Positions 56,336-64,000 of a stretch of 64,000 bases of DNA are shown in pieces; positions within the stretch are counted from its first letter, which is position 1, and the number at the start of each line of letters is the position of its first letter. The translations under genes were made by a program, and so were the position numbers. The stretch is taken from the NCBI GenBank assembly GCA_026182355.1, contig JAPFBL010000104.1:558001-622000 (forward strand), in the 5' to 3' direction. Under the pieces are notes generated by a model, which was not told the origin of the DNA, did no database searches, and saw only the letters and a program-made list of their open reading frames with translations. Origin of the DNA: Hermatobates lingyangjiaoensis. Lineage: Eukaryota > Arthropoda > Insecta > Hemiptera > Hermatobatidae.

Positions 56336-59300
56336 GGTATCCACTGACTGACTACATACCAGTCACATAGTAACTGACTTTACAACTAACGAATTAACAA
56401 CAGTGACAGTTATTGATTTTATTTTATTTAATTTTTTATATGCTATTTTCATTAATAGGCATTGCTATTAGTAAAGCTCGAATTTTTGTTATGGATAGTG
56501 ATAAGATTTAAGTCAGATATTTCTATTTGTGTTATGATTCATGTTTACGTAGTAAAAAAACTTACGCCATTTAACCCTTTTGAGAATTTGAAGTGCACCA
56601 TAAAATAAAAAAAAAAATTCATTTCTTTTTGAATACTTGAAATAATGTGATATCAAGGGATTCTTGGAACACCTGTTCTAATGATATCATATTAAGTTAT
56701 AGTAGAGAATAATGAATTTTAATTTACTTCTGTCGCAATATCAAGATAGTGATAACTATTTAATTCTATCCTGTTCAGAAATTTCTCATATTAAGGATGG
56801 CCAATTTCTTCATAAGTTTCTCTCGCATACTTTATTAGAACGTTTTAAGTTCCTTTCATTGCTTTAAACGTGGTTATAACTGTTGAAATATACCATCAAT
56901 TATCTTACTCTGTTGCAATTACTTCTTATTTTTGATCTAGCAATTTTTCATTACATAATGTTTATCTGTAATAATGCATTTTGATTTCATGGTGCATTTC
57001 GACTAAACTTTTACTATTCCCAAAACTCCACAGTGGTTCATATCATCAAAAAATAAATAAATAAATAAATAAAAATAAGACATGGAAACAAATAAGTACA
57101 TCTTTTTTTGACATACATCAATCAATTTCGCAGTACTTTTATTTTTTATGATAAGGTTTTTTTACAATCCATTTTGCATCAACACGGTTAATTTGTCTAT
57201 TACGGGAAAGACTTATAACATTAACATTATTGTATTATTATAACATTATATCATAGTAGAACATTATAATATTAACATTATAAGAAAACACATTCTCGTC
57301 CATTTGCCATTAAACAAATGTTTGTATGTTAATCCCAGTTATACCATACAGTGTTATGATTAAAATATATTATTTTAGCATTGCATGTGATAGGAACATC
57401 TGAATAGTATCTATCGTCAAATAGTTGTAATTTGTAAGTTGTAATAGTTATTGTGCCACAGTTAAAGTACTAGGATATTTTAAAATGAAAAATAGATTAT
57501 ATGGGCACTCTAACCAAGGAGAAACAAATAAACAAGATCTCGAGAAAGAGAAGTGAGTAGACGGCATGAAAGAGAAACAAAAGCGTATTGCGTGGCGAAT
57601 TTGACTGGTTTAGCAAAGATAGTTGGGGAATTGTTGTGATGTTGCCTTTACACCTAGCTGAGTTGTTTGTCAAGAAAGTACTTTGTCTTTCTTTAGTCGA
57701 GTCTGTTGCAGCACCATTGAGGGGTTTATCGATTAAAGTTTGAAGAGTTTAAAGTAAAGGATTTTTCGATTAAAGAGCTCGATTCTTTTGTCTATGTAAA
57801 GATTAGTAGTATTTCTACCATTTATTATTACTTGTGTTATTTTTCTTTATTTTATTTTCTCAGAGTGCCATAATCTATTTCTATGCATTAATGATAATTG
57901 ATGTTGTATAAATCAATAATAATTATTTAAATGTGTTTATAAATCTCCTTATCAGACGGATCGTTATTTTTTTTTTCAAAAAAAAAAAGAATATTATTTT
58001 TTAAGCAATTTTAAAAGTTTAAATTAAGGAAGTAATTATTAAAGAACCTCAAGGTCTAACATTTGACTCTACTGTATAGAACTTGCGGTGCTTGAAATAC
58101 CCTTACATTATATTATCAACAATTTATAATTTCACATCGACCATATAATTATCATTATTTTTTGTACACTGTTCCCGATTTTCTTGTTTTGATGTCTAAA
58201 TAAACATGTCTCATTTCTTCTTATTTGGCATGAAATATAACTCCTTGCAGAATAAAGGTTTAATTGAATCGTCAATCTTAAGTGGACAATAGAAGAAAAT
58301 AATTTTTCAAAAATAACTTAATATCAGATTTATATTTTTTTTATATTTTCAATTTTCTGTTTGTTTTTTTACTTCTTAAACTACACACTGGAGAGTTCGT
58401 TTGGTAGCATTTTCCTTAGAATATTTTTTTTTTTTAATTACAATTAAAATTTTCATTACTTTAATTGTTTACTGTACTTGCTTAGTTAGTACACAAGAAT
58501 ACTGTTTGAAAAGGTAATTTAATTTCTTTCACCTTCCATGTGATAATAATAAATAAATATCCATATAAACCAAATTATATGTAATGTAAACTAAACAACA
58601 TTGCATTTCCAGCATTGTTTGTTCTGTAGAAAAAAGAACATACACATAATTTCGACTTCCAACAACATTTTGGTTTATAATAATACGTGTCTCTGTTTAT
58701 TTGGTCAAAAGACGAAAGATAAAAAACAATAATGGGTAGACGGCGTTGATTTATAAAGAGTATAATTATCAAGGTGAATGCATGTGCACGTGCATGTCAG
58801 AACAGATCATTTCTGATTAAACCAATGGAAAGAGCAAAGATCACTGTGCTCCTTTGATACTCCTTTAATGACGTACTCACTTTTGCACTGCTAAAATAAG
58901 TAGGACATTTATAGCCTGGCACTAGGTGTGTTTGTTGATCTCATTAATCACGAATTCACGGACGCTTGGGAGTAAGAGTTTTCAAAACAAATTTGTTGAA
59001 ACGTGAAATATTTTCATAACAAGTAACAAATTTTGAAACATCAAACTAAGCTGTTTAGTTTGTTTAGCAGTTAAAAGTGTAAACTGTATTTTTTTTATAA
59101 ATGTAGAGAGTACAGTTTCCTATCAAGAAACAGTATGGTGTATTTTAAGTTCTATTATTTATATTTTATTTTTTTAATATAAAGTATAAGATGTGTTTTG
59201 TACTTGTATTTTTAGTTCTAAAGTAAATAATACCATTCTTCATTTTTATCTGCTGTGAAAGAGTTTTGATAAATTGCAATATCAATGATAATTACTATTA

Positions 59301-59496
59301 TAAACAAGTAATTATCATAATAAATGGAATATATCTTCTGGTGAATTTTTTAAACAGGATGAGATTTTCTATTCACTATAGCAATGTTGTTAAAAATGGG
59401 AGGGGTGCTGTTCATCTAGGTTTGTGTTTTGTCAACGAAAATATACTATAAGCCTTTAAAAGGTCCTGTTCACTAAAGTCAACCGGCCTTTAAAAG
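56336..59496. other. AT-rich stretch, nothing recognised
   Basis: About 3.1 kb. A short AAAT tandem lies at 57048-57072 and poly-T/A patches near 57970 and 58425. 57490-57720 is GC-richer with no clear frame. No gene was seen. Confidence 0.45.
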
Positions 59497-59670
59497 AGAC
59501 CTGCGATAAAAATGTCTTTGTTTAAGTTGCAACCAAACAATGACCTAAGCGTAGCAAACTGCTGTGACAACGCGGTCGTCACAACTCAATTGGGATTACA
59601 TAAGAAAACCTTAGCAACACGAATTTTTTACAAACAGTATAACCTGATATGGTCCTTTTGGCTAAAATAG
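59497..59670 (+). other. 52-codon frame with ATG, possible exon
   Basis: ATG at about 59512 opens MSLFKLQPNNDLSVANCC, then DNAVVTTQLGLHKKTLATR, and ends IWSFWLK at TAG. The composition is balanced with varied codons. It is the first of three coding-like segments on the same strand within 1.1 kb. No family and no signal peptide were recognised. Confidence 0.25.
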
Positions 59671-59824
59671 TTTTTGACTCGAATAACCAAATCATTATAA
59701 CTGCTTATAAGGTGAAAAATACTGGCCACTTTTCACTAGGTGGTAGTGCTGCAATCATTATACGTGTTATTCTGCAATAGAGGAAGTTATGAGGCGAAAA
59801 ATAAGTCAAGAGTGCATTTTCTGA

Positions 59825-60073
59825 AACCGCATACCATCCAGCATTCTGACTCCTGTTTCACTAACCAGACCTACACCAGTCCCTGTCATATTGGATACAT
59901 CATTGACTGCAAATATTGATCAAGCCATTACGATGACTCTATACACCTTTACTTCTGTTTACTGTTTAGAACGAAAATGTGATTTAGATCAGAGGAACTG
60001 TATCAAAGGCCCAATTGGTATCATTACCCAACATTTTACCCTCATTTCCTCAATAATTTTGGGTGCTATATAA
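59825..60073 (+). other. 82-codon open frame, possible exon
   Basis: It reads NRIPSSILTPVSLTRPTPVP, then LDTSLTANIDQAITMTL, CLERKCDLDQRNCIKG and a hydrophobic end ISSIILGAI before TAA. There is no ATG near the start. The overlapping frame (about 59740-59925) is also protein-like (SDSCFTNQTYTSPCHIGY), so the frame is undecided. Not recognised. Confidence 0.25.
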
Positions 60074-60362
60074 ATATTAATTTGAAGCATAATATTGAGT
60101 CAATCTGGCATAGAGAACTAGTGTTCTAACTAATATGGCTGATGATTTTTGAAAGATTTACGTTAACTCAAGATTCATTTTTGTGATGGAAGAATTTTTT
60201 TGTTACCATTAATATCTGTCAATTTCTAAGAGACTAATGTTAAGAGAAGAGGTGTAAATAAATGTTTTAGGTATTCTCATTGAATATTTGACCTAGAAAA
60301 CCCACCCACAGTTGTGTTTCCGAAGTCTCAATATTTAATAAAATTGCAAAAGAAGTACTGAC

Positions 60363-60613
60363 TAATTTTAAGTCTCTTTCTAATAACATCACCGTACTCT
60401 TTAGACGCTTTGTGTAGAGGTCCCGATAAGATTTTACACATTAAACAAAGTTTGAGGAGAATTCAGTACCAGGACTTCCAAACAACCTTTCTATCTCGAA
60501 GCTTCATCGATAACACATTATGGAACCCAAATGAAATAATACTTAACATCGAGGTCACATTCAAACAGATATATATTAAGGCTGCTCTGATGTCAAATAT
60601 GTATCCATCTTAA
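60363..60613 (+). other. 83-codon open frame, possible exon
   Basis: It reads LITSPYSLDALCRGPDK, ILHIKQSLRRIQYQDF, LSRSFIDNTLWNPNEI and ends AALMSNMYPS at TAA (60611-60613). Third positions vary and residues are well mixed. No ATG at its head, no clear splice pair, no family recognised. Together with the two segments upstream it suggests an exon cluster or an old transposon ORF. Confidence 0.3.
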
Positions 60614-61074
60614 GACCTATAGATATTCAATCTTAAACTTTTTTTTGTCAACGAAAAAACTTGGTGACACAACGTTCAAACTCAAGAGTCATGTTTTACA
60701 TATTATTTTTAAAAAAATGTAAAATTCAAACAAACAATTTAGTTCTTGGGCACAGGCACATGGAGCCAATGCATAAACGGCATTGTCAATTATCATTGAA
60801 AAATTGAAGGTTTGTTTGCTGAAATCAACTCATAGGGAAGTTGTCAGTTTTTTCCAGTGATTAATGGCCTCAGAAAATCCCATCTACGAGTATGTTTTTC
60901 GATATATTCTTCCAACTTCTACAAAACACTTTTATATTAAGTTCAATTTTCATTTATCAAAACGTTGTCTTTGTTTTGTATCATACCAATGGTTTTTCAA
61001 CAAATAGGTAATAGACACAGAATGAAATATATCCACTTTGGTCCTCAATTTATTCCAGCGGGAGTAGAAAAAAT
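60614..61074. other. AT-rich stretch, nothing recognised
   Basis: No gene or repeat was seen. Confidence 0.35.
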
Positions 61075-61290
61075 CTGAACGCGTCGTCCCTCGGTGAGCC
61101 GTCGGTCCCGAGCCTGTGCGATGTCAGGTACTTGTTAAATATACCTCTATACACTTGAGTTAGGTCAAATTGAGGACATTCAATTTAGAATGTTTTTTGT
61201 GGGGTATCACAAAGGGCTAATATTTGACCAGTGTGTGTGTGTGTTCTCTCGTGGGAGACTCAGTGAACCTAGTCTAATTAACGGGTATAC
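61075..61290 (+). mobile_element. SINE body, head missing
   Basis: CGTCGTCCC, GAGCCGTCGGTCCCGAGCCT, GTCAGGTACTTGTTAAA, a 3' part TATCACAAAGGGCTAA and AACCTAGTCTAATTAA. It matches the bodies at 7.9 and 17.6 kb but lacks the tRNA-like part. Confidence 0.75.
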
Positions 61291-61348
61291 ACCAACGTTA
61301 TATATCTATGAAATAGTCATTAAAACAATTTTAATTCTTTCACTATAT

Positions 61349-61527
61349 GTTATTTATATTCTAACGAAGTGCAATCACTTATATGTGGTATTTACTCGTT
61401 GTAGCGTAAAAAGTTAATGAAATGGTCTCCAATTCATTAATTGTTTATTCGCGTTGTTTATACGATTAACTTTTTATATGCTGAGACCATTTCATTAACT
61501 TTTTACCCTACAATGAGTTCTTTATAT
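61349..61527 (+). mobile_element. Minimal family A fold-back with 11-bp target-site duplication
   Basis: GTTATTTATAT (61349-61359) and GTTCTTTATAT (61517-61527), differing at one base, flank the element. The full outer end TATGTGGTATTTACTCG is on the left. Arms of about 50 bp (GTAAAAAGTTAATGAAATGG and its reverse complement) face each other over TTCATTAATTGTTTATTCGC. The GCGTTGTTTATAC remnant sits at the inner edge, but the hammerhead core is deleted. It matches the 2.1-kb copy, including TAACG(A/T)AGTGCAATCA at the left end. Confidence 0.8.
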
Positions 61528-62853
61528 TGTTTATTGAATTTTAGACTAAACAATATTCAATGCTATAATAGTATAACTGGATAACTGCATGAAAAAATAT
61601 ATGATTGGTATCAAAATATTGATGAATTTTCTTTGTACGTTCAGACAGATTAACGAAAATTTTCTTTTTTCAACTTTTGTGTGGAAAGCTTAACGGATAG
61701 GGTGTGTCAATATAAATATGCCCCATTATGGTATATGAAACTGCATCGTATGTATAAAACAGGCAGCAAAGTCATAGTGAATTCTTGAATTAGATATTAA
61801 TGGATGAAAAATTATAGCGGCTGGTTTGCCAAATATTAGTGGTAAACATGAATGGGGACAATGCAAGAGTTTGGCCTCTTTCCAAAGTGGACCGTTTCAA
61901 TTTTCACTCTTATCTAAACAATAAACTTACTCCATCATAAAGAGTGTAGTTTATTCAAGCGGTGCTGCCTGTTTAGCACAATACATGTATTCCTGATAGA
62001 TGATTTTATTTTCTACAGGAAAAAAAAGAGGCATCTATTGTGTAGGCTTTGGGGTCGGGTTTGAAAGCGAGCGTTGAAAGAGTTTGTCAGCTGTTTTGAT
62101 AAAATGAATTGATTATTCATAGAGTGCATATCCAACTGTACCGTTGTCAACATTGTTGGATGATAATAATTATTGTCTTCCAAAGCCAATTTTTGGAATC
62201 TATTCATAAATCAAGACACTTTCTAATGTAATCCAAATAATTAATATAAATATCTTTTACCACAGTTTTTGCCACTTGTAAATTAACAAAATACGGTAAT
62301 TTATTTTCAATGATGAAAATATAATCATTAAGATTTACGCAGTGGACGGTGAGGTGGTGACTGAGTCACGGAAAGAGTGCGCTCTTTCTCAACAGACTTA
62401 GCTACTCTTTAAAATATATTTGCAATATTTCTCTCAAATTTCACTATCCACGACTGCTGTATGACTACACTTGTGTTTTATCGCCATTAGAACTTGCATT
62501 AAACGCTTCTTGACATTTCTGTTTTACCTCAGAAATTGACTAAAGTTGGGATCTTTAACAAGTACCTGACATTGTGCATGCTGGGAAAGTCTTTCCATTC
62601 ACGACAAATCTAGGGTCATGGGCAAGATTTTATCCAGAAATCTTTAGTAGTAAACGAAAACACGTTGGCTGTTACACCACACATTGCCCTGTCAATTCAA
62701 TGTCCACCAATAGAATGTTGCTTAAGGTGGTTGTACTAATGCTTGCATGTTTCTGTTGTTTGGTGTAGAGACTGATGTTGTTTCTTACCGAAGGTAGCTA
62801 ACCTACTCAGTAGCTGTAGTAGGAAGTCTCAGTGTGAGGAGTAGTTATCTTAT
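61528..62853. other. AT-rich stretch with a SINE scrap
   Basis: At about 62547-62577 the minus strand has GTCAGGTACTTGTTAAAGAT, a fragment of the SINE body. Frames at 62013-62207 and 62574-62768 are unsupported. Confidence 0.4.
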
Positions 62854-62872
62854 GGGGGGGGGGGGGGGGGGG
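62854..62872 (+). repeat. G19 homopolymer
   Basis: An uninterrupted run of 19 G in AT-rich DNA, able in principle to form a G-quadruplex. Its exact length may vary between sequencing runs. Confidence 0.85.
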
Positions 62873-63544
62873 TTACTAGTACAATGAGTTATTTAGAGAC
62901 GTCTATTGTAATAATAAGCATTTCTTGAGTAGTTTTCATGCCTTTCTCTTTCACTCTGTAAACCAATATATTAGACATTAATGTGTCACTCATCTCATTG
63001 GATCGCTGAGACGGAGCACTGAAGACAAGCAACAGCTAAGCTCTTAAGAGAGTCTGAAAACTTATTTTTACAACCTAATTTATTAATTATGATTACCTTT
63101 CTAATTTTAAAACAATAACTTGCACCTACTAACTTTTTATATAACTGTGAAATTTTAATAGGGGTAATTTAACATCAACGTAATCAAATCTGATAATATA
63201 ATACATTTGGAACTTAATAATTATTTAATTTACATTACAATACCCTATAAAATGTTCCAAATAAAAAAAAATTCGCCAGAGGTTTAGGCAATATTTTTTC
63301 TTAACCAAATTGTAATTCTTCCCTCTGATTCGGATTGAAGTATCCGTGTAATAGTATGTATACCATTAGGGCAGAAGTGTGGAGGCCATCCAAAAACACT
63401 GAATTCAAGAACTCTGAATTAATAAATCAAATTGTAAATTTAATCATTAACATTTAATATGCCACCAGAATTGATTAATTTAAGTGAATTCATTGATTTC
63501 AATAAGGAAGCAGAAATAATCATTGTAGAATTTCTTATAGAGAC
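62873..63544. other. AT-rich stretch, nothing recognised
   Basis: No gene or repeat was seen. Confidence 0.35.
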
Positions 63545-63790
63545 CAGGGTTGTTGTACATCAGCGGCTTGCCTAGCCTCACAGCGCTCGCCCCTGGACTC
63601 ATAGATACTAGGTTCGATTCTCACCTGGCCTTCGATTTTCACGCAGGAGGTGCAACAAATCTGAAAACGTCGTCTTCGGAGAGGATGTTAAGTCGTCTAT
63701 CACGAGTCTGCATCATTTCAGATACACATTAAAGATCCTTACTTTAAATACAGTTGAGTTAGACAAAATTTATGACTCTCAATGTATAAT
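63545..63790 (+). mobile_element. tRNA-derived SINE
   Basis: The head has CAGCGCTCGCCCCTGGACTC and a B box AGGTTCGATTCTC near 63611. The body includes TTTTCACGCAGGAGGTG, GGATGTTAAGTCGTC, ATTAAAGATCCTTAC and TTTAAATACAGTTGAGTTAG. The A box is degraded. The frame at 63550-63732 is a by-product. Confidence 0.75.
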
Positions 63791-64000
63791 CAACGTAGTA
63801 ATGTAGCTCACCCGTTACTAAAGTAGGTGATAAATAATAAATAAGTCTCACTTTCCACCCCTTGAAGAGTACTAAAAGGTGAAAGCAAAGTAAACTATTT
63901 TCGACCGCAACACACACTAGTGCCGTACTATTGCATGTATGCAGAATAATTGCGTTGATGCACTATTAGACTCATAATAGATGAATGGTGTTGGATGATA
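63791..64000. other. AT-rich end of window
   Basis: No feature was seen. Confidence 0.3.

Overview
This looks like nuclear DNA from an invertebrate animal. It is very AT-rich, carries long AC, TA and GA microsatellites, has copies of a tRNA-derived SINE, fragments of non-LTR retrotransposons, and many fold-back repeats. The SINE body (words such as GACGTTAAACCGTCG and GGTACTCGTTAAAGATCC) and the Penelope-like features remind me of molluscs or other marine lophotrochozoans. That assignment is from memory and is uncertain. No complete protein-coding gene is visible. Most of the window reads as intergenic or intronic sequence filled with decayed mobile elements.

Layout. 0-5.4 kb: three fold-back repeats (1.1, 2.1 and 5.0 kb), a TA array and a family D repeat. 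7-8.2 kb: a family B motif and a SINE. 11.5-13.6 kb: a 0.94-kb segment present twice in direct orientation, exactly 1200 bp apart. 15-18.8 kb: base-skew islands, family D and B repeats, and a SINE. 19.1-19.9 kb: a degenerate fold-back enclosing a 75-codon unidentified coding relic. 21-22.7 kb: AC and TA arrays and a dispersed repeat. 26-27.4 kb: GA blocks. 27.99-28.5 kb: the best gene evidence, two short exons that join in frame across a 261-bp intron and end in a stop codon and an AATAAA signal. 32.3-33.4 kb: the 3' end of a LINE on the minus strand. 37.8-40.6 kb: family E, a 715-bp Penelope-like fold-back with target-site duplications, a 156-codon ORF, and another fold-back. 44.2-44.7 kb: a decayed LINE RNase H relic. 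46-52.2 kb: dense fold-backs of families A, C, D and E. 50.8-51.2 kb and 59.5-60.6 kb: unidentified coding-like segments. 52-63.8 kb: SINE copies and a minimal family A insertion at 61.4 kb.

Main result. At least five dispersed repeat families (my labels A-E; F more decayed) share one architecture: CTGANGA, one extra base, a hairpin, GAA, a short perfect palindrome that starts with A and ends with T, and then a non-G base. This is the layout of a type I hammerhead ribozyme whose stem III is a loop-free palindrome, so it would need two copies or a dimeric RNA to fold. Such minimal hammerheads are reported from Penelope-like retroelements and retrozymes. Family A supports that reading: four insertions have 11-13 bp target-site duplications, copies are partly inverted on themselves, one copy holds a protein fragment resembling the end of a Penelope-like endonuclease, and it also carries an 81-bp GT-AG intron that is precisely absent from a second copy.

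Second result. About ten islands of 150-350 bp, unrelated in sequence, stand out because the plus strand is G-rich in the first half and C-rich in the second half.
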